A DNA stretch of 29,230 nt from Flavobacteriales bacterium UBA1112 (GTDB lineage Bacteria > Bacteroidota > Bacteroidia > Flavobacteriales_D > Sanyastnellaceae): the NCBI GenBank assembly GCA_002313415.1, contig DCBH01000002.1:9297-38526 (forward strand), in the 5' to 3' direction. The notes under the pieces are model-generated. The model worked only from the letters and a program-made list of their open reading frames with translations, was not told the origin of the DNA and ran no database searches. Below are positions 7,895 through 15,378 of this stretch, in pieces; within the stretch, counting starts at the first letter, position 1, and each line of letters starts with the position of its first letter. The position numbers and the translations under genes are program-made.

Positions 7895-9167
7895 CCGCGC
7901 CTATGATGAGGCTGTGAATGCTTTGTTTACGCAGCTCCCCATGTTTCAACGTCAGGGACCAGCAGCTTACAAGGCCGATTTGAGCGCAACTCGCTTGGTG
8001 TGTTCTTCTCTTGGCCATCCTGAGCATGATTTGAAATTTGTCCATGTTGCGGGAACCAACGGCAAGGGTACCGTTTGCCACATGGTGGCAGGCGTCTTGC
8101 AAGAGGCTGGATTTCGAGTGGGGCTCTTCACTTCTCCCCATCTGGTGGATTTTCGAGAACGCATCCGAGTGAATGGCCAATGCATTCCTGAAGCCTCCGT
8201 GGTTGAGTTTGTGGCAAAGTGGCAGGCCTCGGAAGGGGCTTGGGGGACCCCGTCCTTCTTTGAATTGACCCTGGGAATGGCTCTTTCGCATTTTGAGCAG
8301 ACCCGTTGTGACATTGTGTTGTTGGAAACGGGGATGGGAGGACGGCTGGATTCCACAAATGTTATTTTGGCGCCAGAAGTTGCCGTGGTCACAAACATTG
8401 GACTGGACCACCAGGCTTTTTTGGGTTCTGAAATTCGCGACATTGCAAGAGAAAAGGCGGGTATTTTTAAGGATGGTGTCCCAGTGGTCTTGGGTCCCAT
8501 GCGCCCCGAGGCTCAGTCTGAGATGCTTGCAGCGGCATTGAGATCGTCAAGCGAGGTTCACTTCGCACGCGATCTTGAAGCCATGGCGTCGAAGTACCTC
8601 GACGCTGAATCATCTTTTGTTGAACGCATGAATCTCAGCACGGCACTTGCGACAGTACAGGTTCTGAAGTCCAAGGATTGGACGATCTCCGAGGATGCCA
8701 TTCGGTCCGGATTTGCAAACTATGCAAGGCTCACTGAGCAATTTGGCCGTTGGCAACAGATTCAAATTTTAGAGCAACCTCTGGTCATTCTCGATGCCGC
8801 CCACAATGAGGATGGTGTGGGAGCCGTGTTGAATGCACTTCGAGAAAAGATGAATTTGAGGGGAGGACAGCTTTGGGTGATTTGGGGTGCTGTGGTGGAC
8901 AAAGACCACAGCACAGTCATGTCCATTCTTCCAAAAGATGCGAACTATGTGTGGTGCCAAGCAGACATTCCACGCGCCATGGCCACGCAAGACATAGCTG
9001 CCATTCGTCAGGAACTGTCAGGAATAGAATCTACATCTCCGATTGAGGCGCTTCAATATGCCTTGAACGCTGGGTCTGAACAAGATGTCATTTGGGTCGG
9101 GGGCAGCTTATTTGTGGTGGGGAATGTCCTGCGCGACGCGCCACATCAAATTGAAGGTTGGCCATGA
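7887..9167 (+). CDS. folC: bifunctional folylpolyglutamate synthase/dihydrofolate synthase
   Basis: FolC adds glutamate to dihydropteroate to make dihydrofolate, and adds further glutamates to tetrahydrofolate, using ATP in the cytoplasm. It belongs to the Mur ligase superfamily. HVAGTNGKGTVCHM is the P-loop, SPHLVDFRERIRVNG the FolC signature, ETGMGGRLDSTN the Mg/ATP region, and ILDAAHNEDG the C-terminal ligase-domain motif. The family begins a few residues before LFTQLPMFQRQG. No suitable ATG exists there: the ATG at 7830 lies deep in the previous gene. I therefore chose TTG 7887, overlapping the TonB-like stop by 8 bases; GTG 7914 is the alternative. The downstream boundary is a two-way terminator followed by tRNA-Val on the opposite strand. 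Confidence 0.93.
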   Translation: MNNRAYDEAVNALFTQLPMFQRQGPAAYKADLSATRLVCSSLGHPEHDLKFVHVAGTNGKGTVCHMVAGVLQEAGFRVGLFTSPHLVDFRERIRVNGQCIPEASVVEFVAKWQASEGAWGTPSFFELTLGMALSHFEQTRCDIVLLETGMGGRLDSTNVILAPEVAVVTNIGLDHQAFLGSEIRDIAREKAGIFKDGVPVVLGPMRPEAQSEMLAAALRSSSEVHFARDLEAMASKYLDAESSFVERMNLSTALATVQVLKSKDWTISEDAIRSGFANYARLTEQFGRWQQIQILEQPLVILDAAHNEDGVGAVLNALREKMNLRGGQLWVIWGAVVDKDHSTVMSILPKDANYVWCQADIPRAMATQDIAAIRQELSGIESTSPIEALQYALNAGSEQDVIWVGGSLFVVGNVLRDAPHQIEGWP

Positions 9168-9190
9168 AGTGCCGTGCTGCAGAGGTCGTC

Positions 9191-9223
9191 AAAAAAAAAG
9201 CCTCTGCTGAACAGAGGCTTTTT
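9191..9223. terminator. Two-way intrinsic terminator between folC and tRNA-Val
   Basis: An 8-base-pair stem (9199-9206 with 9212-9219) closes a 5-base loop. It is flanked by nine A on the left and five T on the right. Read on the plus strand it ends the folC operon; read on the minus strand, where the T run is longer, it ends the tRNA-Val transcript. Confidence 0.85.
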
Positions 9224-9237
9224 GAAAGGTTGTGATG

Positions 9238-9312
9238 TGGGCGGTGAGGGACTCGAACCCCCGACCCCCTCGGTGTAAACGAGGTGCTCTAAACCAGCTG
9301 AGCTAACCGCCC
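9238..9312 (-). tRNA. tRNA-Val (anticodon TAC)
   Basis: On the minus strand the 75-base sequence folds into a full cloverleaf. The 7-bp acceptor pairs GGGCGGT with ACCGCCC, the D arm carries TAGCTCAGCTGGTTTAGAGC, the anticodon loop is TTTACAC with TAC at 9275-9277, and the T arm carries GGTTCGAGTCC. The discriminator base is A and CCA is not encoded. It is a stand-alone minus-strand gene with its own -7-like box upstream and the shared terminator downstream. Confidence 0.97.
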
Positions 9313-9320
9313 GGGGAGCG

Positions 9321-9328
9321 CGAAGATA
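9321..9328 (-). promoter_or_regulatory. Putative -7 box of tRNA-Val
   Basis: TATCTTCG (minus strand) lies 8 bases before the first tRNA base. A TTC in the -33 position, 17 bases upstream, resembles the usual TTG. It sits six bases from a plus-strand box for the methyltransferase gene, so the two promoters lie back to back. Confidence 0.5.
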
Positions 9329-9334
9329 GCGAAG

Positions 9335-9342
9335 TATGTTTG
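9335..9342 (+). promoter_or_regulatory. Putative -7 box of the methyltransferase gene
   Basis: TATGTTTG is an exact match to TAnnTTTG. It ends 7 bases before the ATG at 9350, so a transcript starting at the usual distance would have almost no leader. No TTG is found at -33; the region upstream is the 5' side of tRNA-Val. Confidence 0.45.
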
Positions 9343-9349
9343 TTGGAAT

Positions 9350-10201
9350 ATGACTGACCTCGCTAGATCGAAGAAAGGCATCACTTTTTTTTGGAAATCA
9401 TTCTTGCTGAGACTTATTGACAGTCCCCCATTGGCAAGCTGGTTGGGGACTTCTTGGAGACAAATTCATTCTCCGACGTTGTTTGAATGGGGAAAAGCCT
9501 TGCAGGCTAACCCTCGATATTGGCCACAGGCCTCGATTCAATCTGGACTTCATGTTGAAGCCATTGAATCATGGCGGTCTGAGCTGGCCCAAAGTGACGA
9601 AATCTTGTCGCGTCACGACCTTGGTGCGGGAGAGCGTCTCCGGGGGTGCAAACAAGTCGATGTTGCCCTGAGTGACATCGCATCTCGGGCATTGACCTCT
9701 AGGAAGGATGCCATGGCAATGTGCCGTTGGCTGCGTTGTATAGCTCCGCGAGGACGATTTTTGGAATTGGGGACGTCTCTTGGTATCACGTCAGCCCATG
9801 TCGCTTCGATTGGCTGGGATGTGGAAACTTGGGAAGGTTGTCCAAGTACTCTTGAGTTGGCTCGGACGGGTTGGAAAAAGCTGGGTTACCAAAAAAGCAT
9901 CGTTTCAAAATGCGGCGATTTCAGAGATTTGGTGAGAAAATTGGATGGAAGCACTGCTTGGGACGTGGTGTATTTGGATGGGTGTCACGAGGAGGAGGCA
10001 ACATTAAATTTGGTGGACAAGCTGGCACCCCACGTTCAAGTCGCGCTCGTCGTGGATGACATTGCATGGAGTGCGGGAATGCATCGCGCTTGGCTTGCGC
10101 TTCAAGACAGACGGCAGTGGCGTGTGAGTTTTTCCTGGCGCGGCAGGGGTTTTTTACTCAAGGCACCACACATGAAACAACAACGATTTAGGCTCACGTA
10201 A
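9350..10201 (+). CDS. class I SAM-dependent methyltransferase
   Basis: The protein has 283 residues. The central third carries a Rossmann methyltransferase core: GRFLELGTSLGITSAHVA is motif I (E-x-G-x-x-x-G), WDVVYLDGCHEEEAT is a motif IV-like strand with the DGCHE pattern seen in O-methyltransferases of the Methyltransf_24 type, and VALVVDDIAWSAGM follows. The first ~100 residues are unrelated to the catalytic core, contain WPQASIQSGLHVEAI and may help recognise the substrate. The substrate is unknown, and the neighbours give no clue. The ATG at 9350 sits close to a perfect -7 box. No signal peptide or membrane segment is evident, so a cytoplasmic enzyme is expected. Confidence 0.8.
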   Translation: MTDLARSKKGITFFWKSFLLRLIDSPPLASWLGTSWRQIHSPTLFEWGKALQANPRYWPQASIQSGLHVEAIESWRSELAQSDEILSRHDLGAGERLRGCKQVDVALSDIASRALTSRKDAMAMCRWLRCIAPRGRFLELGTSLGITSAHVASIGWDVETWEGCPSTLELARTGWKKLGYQKSIVSKCGDFRDLVRKLDGSTAWDVVYLDGCHEEEATLNLVDKLAPHVQVALVVDDIAWSAGMHRAWLALQDRRQWRVSFSWRGRGFLLKAPHMKQQRFRLT

Positions 10202-10237
10202 TGCGAAGTGGATTTGCCTCTTGTTGTGTTCCTCGAC

Positions 10238-10270
10238 TTGCAACTGAACGCGTTCTTCTTGCTACCTTGT
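10238..10270 (+). promoter_or_regulatory. Putative promoter of the small secreted protein/histidine kinase unit
   Basis: A TTG at 10238-10240 is followed after 22 bases by TACCTTGT, a 6-of-8 match to TAnnTTTG. The ATG at 10292 lies 21 bases further on. The spacing fits Bacteroidota promoters but the -7 match is imperfect. Confidence 0.35.
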
Positions 10271-10291
10271 GACTCCAAAGAAAAGAACGAC

Positions 10292-10738
10292 ATGAAAAGT
10301 TTGATGTTCACCCTAGGCGCCCTAGCGATGGCTTTCACGTTAACCGCGCAAGATGCACGTCTGTCCAGCGAACAGGATGCCCGTGGAGGAGTCTATCGCA
10401 CCAACATACGCTCTGGGGAATTTTATGGCACGTTGGTCGCATTTACACAAGCCAACAATGAGTTGGTGAGATTCAACATTGACGACATTGTGATGCGAGC
10501 TACCCGAGATCAAGATTTTTTGAAAGCTGTGGAGAGCCTGAGAAATTTCCGTTTCGACAACGTCACTCAAGCGTTGAATGTCCTCGCTTCTCATGGCTGG
10601 GTTGTGAGATCTACAATGGTCCTCCGCGGTCGCCATGGCGATGAACAGCACTATGTCATGGCACGTCCAACAGACAACATTATGCCCATGTCACCATGGC
10701 TCGAACAAAGCGCCAAGGGACGTTCTGGTCAGAAGTAA
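10292..10738 (+). CDS. small secreted protein of unknown function
   Basis: The protein is 148 residues long and I do not recognise a named family. An upstream in-frame extension to 10208 has no signal-like start. The ATG at 10292 gives a clean signal peptide, MKSLMFTLGALAMAFTLTAQ, with probable cleavage after the TAQ segment. The mature part has a short basic/acidic N-terminus, a central hydrophobic-strand region, and a C-terminal module in which FDNVTQALNVLASHGWVV is followed by a final YVMARP strand. This resembles the small 'LN-x-L-x-x-x-GW' alpha/beta modules such as DUF4177, but only loosely. Its 3' end overlaps the histidine kinase start by 43 bases, which suggests coupled expression. 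It could be a periplasmic input protein for that kinase; this is inference. Confidence 0.75.
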   Translation: MKSLMFTLGALAMAFTLTAQDARLSSEQDARGGVYRTNIRSGEFYGTLVAFTQANNELVRFNIDDIVMRATRDQDFLKAVESLRNFRFDNVTQALNVLASHGWVVRSTMVLRGRHGDEQHYVMARPTDNIMPMSPWLEQSAKGRSGQK

Positions 10739-11589
10739 CCCCAGGAACCCGGGGAATCTGGCTTGTACGCGTCTTGGGCGCGTATGTGCTTCTGCAATTC
10801 AGTTGGTGGGCTTATTTGCTCGCAAGTACTGGAGGCACGCGTGAACGTTGGATGGTCCTCGGAGAAGGGTCGGTATTTGCAGCTCTCTTGGTTCTTGGAT
10901 TGGTCCGTTTGGAAAAAAACTTTCGACAGGAACGGATGAGGCTCGCGCGTGAGAGAAATTTGTTGTTGGGCGTGACACATGAGTTGAAAACGCCGCTGGC
11001 GAATGTCCAATTGGGCGTTGACTCTTTGAGGCGGCTGACTTTGACGAAAGATGACCGTGCTGCGATTTTGGAAAACATGCAAAACGGGGTGCAAGATTTG
11101 GGTCATCGAGTAGAAGAAATGCTTGTCGCGACAAGGCTTCAGCGTCAAACAGATGTGCAAGCTTCTGCCTTTGATTGGGGCAGCATTTTGGATGATGCCG
11201 CCGCACGTGTTGCTGATTCAAACAAAAGCAGATTGCGGATACATCAACCTGATGTTCCGCAGGAGGTGAATGGTGATCGTGCTCTGTGGGTCTTGTCAGC
11301 GTCTAACCTCATCGAAAATGCGCTGAAGTACAGCGAAGGACCTATTGAGGCTGTGGCGGAAGTCCAAGAAGGCGAAGCAATACTCGAAGTAAAAGATGAA
11401 GGAAATGGCATCCCCGCCGTCGATCGAGAAACAGCCAAAGCCCCTTTTGTGAGACTCAAGGAGGAAGGCTCCGGTACCGGTCTTGGTTTGCATCTCGTTT
11501 CTCAAACGGCACTTTTACACGGGGCTCAAATGGACATGCTCCAACTCGACCCAAAGGGATTTGCCGTTCGTTTGGTTTGGCCTCAGTGA
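10696..11589 (+). CDS. orphan sensor histidine kinase
   Basis: This is a membrane-bound two-component sensor of 297 residues. Two membrane helices (about residues 21-43 and 53-70) enclose a loop of only about ten residues, so there is almost no periplasmic sensing domain. The dimerisation/phosphoacceptor helix contains THELKTPLANV with His95. The ATPase domain has the N box NLIENALKYS, G1 VKDEGNGI, F box APFVRL and G2 GSGTGLGLHLV. The start at 10696 lies inside the previous gene, and later starts would delete the first helix. No response regulator is present here: gpmI follows after 27 bases. It probably works with a regulator encoded elsewhere, and may sense membrane state or the small secreted protein encoded just upstream. 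Confidence 0.9.
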   Translation: MARTKRQGTFWSEVTPGTRGIWLVRVLGAYVLLQFSWWAYLLASTGGTRERWMVLGEGSVFAALLVLGLVRLEKNFRQERMRLARERNLLLGVTHELKTPLANVQLGVDSLRRLTLTKDDRAAILENMQNGVQDLGHRVEEMLVATRLQRQTDVQASAFDWGSILDDAAARVADSNKSRLRIHQPDVPQEVNGDRALWVLSASNLIENALKYSEGPIEAVAEVQEGEAILEVKDEGNGIPAVDRETAKAPFVRLKEEGSGTGLGLHLVSQTALLHGAQMDMLQLDPKGFAVRLVWPQ

Positions 11590-11616
11590 AGTACGGCTGT
11601 CCTCTACATTTGCTGG

Positions 11617-13116
11617 GTGAAAACGGCGCTGATTATTTTGGATGGTTGGGGCCTCGGCAAGTCTGACGGCAACAATGCGATTGAAGTGGCGAAGACGACT
11701 TATGTCGATGGCTTAAATGGCAGTACACCTCATGCGACACTGCTTACCGATGGGGAACATGTAGGTCTTCCTGATGGTCAAATGGGGAACAGTGAGGTGG
11801 GGCACATGAACATCGGAGCTGGCAGAGTGGTCTACCAGGACTTGCTGCGCATTGACCGGGCGGTGGCTGACGGTTCACTTGCGCAGGAGGAAGTCCTCCA
11901 ATCCGCATTTCGGGCGGCGTCATCGCCGGGCGTGCGTCTCCACCTTATGGGGCTTGTCTCGCGGGGTGGGGTGCACAGTCATCAGGCACATCTTCACGCA
12001 CTTATAGATGCAGCAGAGGCGATGGGTGTTCCTGATTGTGTGATCCATGCATTTACGGATGGACGTGATACTGCGCCGCACATGGGCATCGATTGCCTCT
12101 CCGATTTGGAGTCTCATTTGGAGGACAAAAAGACACAGATTGCGTCCGTTCATGGTCGATACTATGCCATGGATCGTGACAAGCGCTGGGAACGTCTGGC
12201 GCATTCATACCGTGCGCTCGTTGGGGAAGTTCCAAACCAATATGCCTCGGCAGCAACTGGCGTTCAAGTGCATTACGACGCCGGCATCACCGATGAATTT
12301 ATCGTCCCTTTTCAGGTTGAGGGAGTGGATGGCCGTATCCGTCCTGGTGATGTCGTGATTTGTTTCAATTTCAGAACGGATCGCTGTCGACAAATCACGC
12401 AAGCCCTGACTCAGGAACCCTTTCCAGAGCAAGACATGGCTCCGCTTGACGTGCATTACGTTACCATGACCAACTATGATGAAGATTTTCGTGGTTTGCA
12501 CGTGGTGTATGACAAGCCCAATCTGGTCAATACTCTGGGAGAAGTGGTAAGTGCTCAGGGCCTCACCCAACTGCGAATGGCAGAGACGGAAAAGTATCCA
12601 CATGTGACTTATTTCTTCAGCGGGGGACGAGAGGCTCCCTTCCAAGGTGAGCGGCGCATCATGGTTGAGAGCCCTAAGGTGGCCACGTACGATCTTCAAC
12701 CGGAAATGTCAGCGCAAGAATTGGCAGAAAAAGCTGTTGATGCCCTGAACACATGGCAGCCCGACTTTCTGTGCTTGAACTTTGCAAATCCCGATATGGT
12801 CGGCCATACCGGTGTGTTTGAGGCGGTGGTGAAAGCCGTCGAGACCACAGATCAGTGCTTGAAGCAGGTCATGGAAACCGCCAAGGCCGAGGGATATGCC
12901 GTGGTTGTCATTGCGGACCACGGGAATGCAGACGTGGCCCGCAACAGTGACGGCACGCCGCACACAGCCCACACGACTAATCCTGTTCCTGTGTGGGTGC
13001 ATTGCCCCCAGAAGACATTGGTTCGAAATGGCATTTTGGCCGACGTTGCGCCAACAATCCTTCGATTGATGAATCTTTCACAGCCTCCAGAAATGACGGG
13101 TCAGTCTCTGGTGTAA
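11617..13116 (+). CDS. gpmI: 2,3-bisphosphoglycerate-independent phosphoglycerate mutase
   Basis: GpmI interconverts 3- and 2-phosphoglycerate in glycolysis and gluconeogenesis, using two Mn2+ ions and a phosphoserine intermediate. It belongs to the alkaline phosphatase superfamily. The start is GTG, giving MKTALIILDGWGLG with metal ligand Asp9. GNSEVGHMNIGAGR holds the catalytic Ser59. Further matches are HAFTDGRDTAPHMG, VHGRYYAMDRDKRWER, FNFRTDRCRQIT, NFANPDMVGHTG and VIADHGNAD, then HTAHTTNPVP. The length of 499 residues is normal. It lies 27 bases after the histidine kinase gene and may share its transcript. Its stop is 9 bases from the stop of the convergent CHU-type gene, with no visible terminator between. 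Confidence 0.97.
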   Translation: MKTALIILDGWGLGKSDGNNAIEVAKTTYVDGLNGSTPHATLLTDGEHVGLPDGQMGNSEVGHMNIGAGRVVYQDLLRIDRAVADGSLAQEEVLQSAFRAASSPGVRLHLMGLVSRGGVHSHQAHLHALIDAAEAMGVPDCVIHAFTDGRDTAPHMGIDCLSDLESHLEDKKTQIASVHGRYYAMDRDKRWERLAHSYRALVGEVPNQYASAATGVQVHYDAGITDEFIVPFQVEGVDGRIRPGDVVICFNFRTDRCRQITQALTQEPFPEQDMAPLDVHYVTMTNYDEDFRGLHVVYDKPNLVNTLGEVVSAQGLTQLRMAETEKYPHVTYFFSGGREAPFQGERRIMVESPKVATYDLQPEMSAQELAEKAVDALNTWQPDFLCLNFANPDMVGHTGVFEAVVKAVETTDQCLKQVMETAKAEGYAVVVIADHGNADVARNSDGTPHTAHTTNPVPVWVHCPQKTLVRNGILADVAPTILRLMNLSQPPEMTGQSLV

Positions 13117-13125
13117 AAGTGACGG

Positions 13126-15285
13126 TCAGTTTTTGCGAATCAAAGACAGTTGGCCTGTTTCATTGAGTCCGTCTGATCGAATCAGCACCCATTGATAGGA
13201 ACCTTCTGGGGCATCGTTGCCGTTTAGATACTGGCCATTCCAAACAAGCTCAAATTCGTTGTCGTCGGCAGTCTCATCTTGAAAGACAACGGTGCCGTAT
13301 CGATTGTAAATGATGAGTCTGGAGCCCATGAATCCATCCAGGCCTCGAATGCGGAAGTTGTCGTTGTCGCCGCTGCCGTCAGGTGAAAAGACATTTGGGA
13401 CGACACAATCCCGCACGCGAACGAGCGCCTCGGTCTCATAGTCACATGTATCTAAGAGAGTGATGATTCCTTGCCAGATTTCGTCGACGTCATTGGCAGA
13501 AATGCCATTTAATTTCCAACGTTCTCCTACTGCTGTGGCGTCCACCGTCAGAGGGACACCTGGACTTCCTGAGAAGAAAGATTGACCATTGTAGAGCACA
13601 TCTTGAATCAAAATAGCCGAGTTAAAAGCCGGGAAATCTTGTTGAGATCCGCCACATATTTCTGCTTCGGTCATGACCGGGTAAAGCACTTCCTGTGCAA
13701 ATGTGAACGATTTACCACATTGGTCAATGACAACGAGTTCGATGTTGTGGTTGGGGAGAAGCATGCCGTCGTCGTCGGTCATGGCAAATAAGGAGTCAAA
13801 AGCCAAGGTCCAATTGGCTGGGTCGGCCCACGCATTGTTCCATTCGTTGTTGTCCCAGACGTATCTGAAGGGACCGTAACCCGAGATATCATCGTAACCA
13901 AGTAATTGAGTGCCGTCGGCGTTTTGACAATCCAACTCACTTGCGGTGGCTTCAACTGGAATGGGGTCGAGAATGACCACTTTGGAAGTGGTCGAGATCA
14001 ATTCGCCACACCCATTGATGTAGTCGTAAGTGATTTCTACAAATTCGACACCCTCATCGGCACCGTCGTCCACCACGCCAAGTGTAATTTCACTTTGCGT
14101 CTGACCCGGGCTCATGATGACCTGGTCGAATGTATCGCTGTAATCCAATCCGGAAATCGCCGATCCATCAAGAGTCAAGTAAAGGGTGTCCAACATGTCG
14201 GCTTCTACATCAGGTCGAATGACGGTGAAACGCGCATCGTTGCACCCCTCGATGATGACGGCATCGATGACCGTTTCTTCCCCATCTACTGTGACAATGG
14301 TTTCGTTGTTCGCAAACCACGCACCAAAAGGAAATGACTCCCCGTTGGGGTAATTGAAAACCGAGGGCAGGCCGATGGACTCTTCGTAGGGAACGAGGTT
14401 TTCAAGGCCTCCCGCTGAGAATGGAACTGCATCCGCTTCCAGATTTACCGCATTTGAGCTGAAGGACCCTGCCTCAAGGACAACAAATGATTCGAGAGCT
14501 GTGTCTGAGCCATCGGCAATGGCAAGTTTGATGTGGTAGGTTTCTCCGCATTGGACAGCAGCAGCAGCGGTGAACGTGGATGTGAAACCGTTGGTGCAAA
14601 TGTCGTAAGGTCCAGTACCCGCGCTTCCGCCAGGATTGTCGATGTAATACTCGCTGTTGGTCACATTGTTCACGGAGCTGATGGTCACAGGCAGCAAGGG
14701 ATCCGATTCGGGAACCTGCGCGATGTTGATGGCTCCTCCTGGGAACGCTGCAGGGGAGGCATAGGGTCCCGAGATGCCAGGACCACTTAGGAAAAACGCA
14801 AAAATGTCGTTGTACGGAGAGTTGACATAGGTTAGGTATTCATCAGAACCAAAAACGTAGTTAAATGCAATGCTGTCTCCTCCAGCTTCGAAATCAAATT
14901 CGAGAATGCACAAATCATTGACGCTGCTCACTGAAAAAGGTTGCCCGATCAAAGGAGGAACTGAATTTGCCACGTTGAGCAAATCAGCATCTGTCCCGCC
15001 ACCTAAACAGTCTGCACAGGGGGCATCACAGAGGGCATTGTCCGTATTCAACATCAGGCCCGCGTCGACGGAGAAAACGTTGCTTCCATTCTCCAAAAAA
15101 CCCAGTTGCGACAGCCCACCGGTGTAGGTGATGTTGGTCGCGGTGACACCCTCACCAAGTAAAATTTCTTGAATGTATGCTTCCGGGTTGTTAAAAGGCT
15201 GGGTGATTGTCACTTGTCCCCACAAATCCAGGGAAAGAACTAAGGTTGCTGCGACCAGACTTGGGGTTTTAAGAAATGAGGTCAT
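13126..15285 (-). CDS. secreted T9SS protein: choice-of-anchor L plus gliding-motility C-terminal domain
   Basis: This is a 719-residue surface or extracellular protein exported by Sec and then the type IX system. Residues 1 to about 24 form a signal peptide (MTSFLKTPSLVAATLVLSLD start). Residues ~30-270 match the choice-of-anchor L domain, with GLMLNTDNALCD, NYVFGSDEYLTYVNSPYND, FFLSGPGISGPYA and KLAIADGSDTALES. A middle region with Cys- and Asp-rich beta segments follows. The last ~90 residues are the gliding motility-associated (CHU, TIGR04131-type) sorting domain: VPNVFSPDGSGDNDNF, IYNRYGTVVF, WNGQYLNGNDAPEGSYQW. Proteins of this type act in adhesion, gliding or matrix formation, but the ligand is unknown. 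It diverges from the ABC ATPase gene. Confidence 0.92.
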   Translation of the reverse strand: MTSFLKTPSLVAATLVLSLDLWGQVTITQPFNNPEAYIQEILLGEGVTATNITYTGGLSQLGFLENGSNVFSVDAGLMLNTDNALCDAPCADCLGGGTDADLLNVANSVPPLIGQPFSVSSVNDLCILEFDFEAGGDSIAFNYVFGSDEYLTYVNSPYNDIFAFFLSGPGISGPYASPAAFPGGAINIAQVPESDPLLPVTISSVNNVTNSEYYIDNPGGSAGTGPYDICTNGFTSTFTAAAAVQCGETYHIKLAIADGSDTALESFVVLEAGSFSSNAVNLEADAVPFSAGGLENLVPYEESIGLPSVFNYPNGESFPFGAWFANNETIVTVDGEETVIDAVIIEGCNDARFTVIRPDVEADMLDTLYLTLDGSAISGLDYSDTFDQVIMSPGQTQSEITLGVVDDGADEGVEFVEITYDYINGCGELISTTSKVVILDPIPVEATASELDCQNADGTQLLGYDDISGYGPFRYVWDNNEWNNAWADPANWTLAFDSLFAMTDDDGMLLPNHNIELVVIDQCGKSFTFAQEVLYPVMTEAEICGGSQQDFPAFNSAILIQDVLYNGQSFFSGSPGVPLTVDATAVGERWKLNGISANDVDEIWQGIITLLDTCDYETEALVRVRDCVVPNVFSPDGSGDNDNFRIRGLDGFMGSRLIIYNRYGTVVFQDETADDNEFELVWNGQYLNGNDAPEGSYQWVLIRSDGLNETGQLSLIRKN

Positions 15286-15322
15286 GAGCTGGTTTCCAGT
15301 GTCCCTTGCGGGCGATTCAATC

Positions 15323-15330
15323 CAAACTTA
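15323..15330 (-). promoter_or_regulatory. Putative -7 box of the CHU-type secreted protein gene
   Basis: TAAGTTTG on the minus strand is an exact match to TAnnTTTG. It ends 37 bases before the ATG at 15285, giving a normal short leader, unlike the divergent ABC gene. No clear TTG is found at -33. Confidence 0.45.
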
Positions 15331-15346
15331 CAAAAGTGGGCAAAGG

Positions 15347-15374
15347 TTGTTTGCGAAAGCCGGTCCTAACTTCG
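15347..15374 (+). promoter_or_regulatory. Putative promoter of the LolD-like ABC ATPase gene
   Basis: A TTG at 15347-15349, a 17-base spacer, and TAACTTCG at 15367-15374 match the Bacteroidota TTG-N17-23-TAnnTTTG pattern with one mismatch. The box ends 4 bases before the ATG at 15379, predicting an mRNA with no or almost no leader. Confidence 0.6.
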
Positions 15375-15378
15375 CACC

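Noticed and set aside
7967..8500. Long antisense open frame within folC (177 residues)
   Set aside because: It is fully opposite a conserved enzyme and its protein has no domain-like pattern.
10426..10440. TGGCAC resembling a sigma-54 -24 element
   Set aside because: It is inside a coding region and the -12 part is TCGC, not TTGC; no gene starts downstream.
12205..12699. Long antisense open frame within gpmI (164 residues)
   Set aside because: It is a shadow of a highly conserved gene, with no recognisable protein features or start signals.
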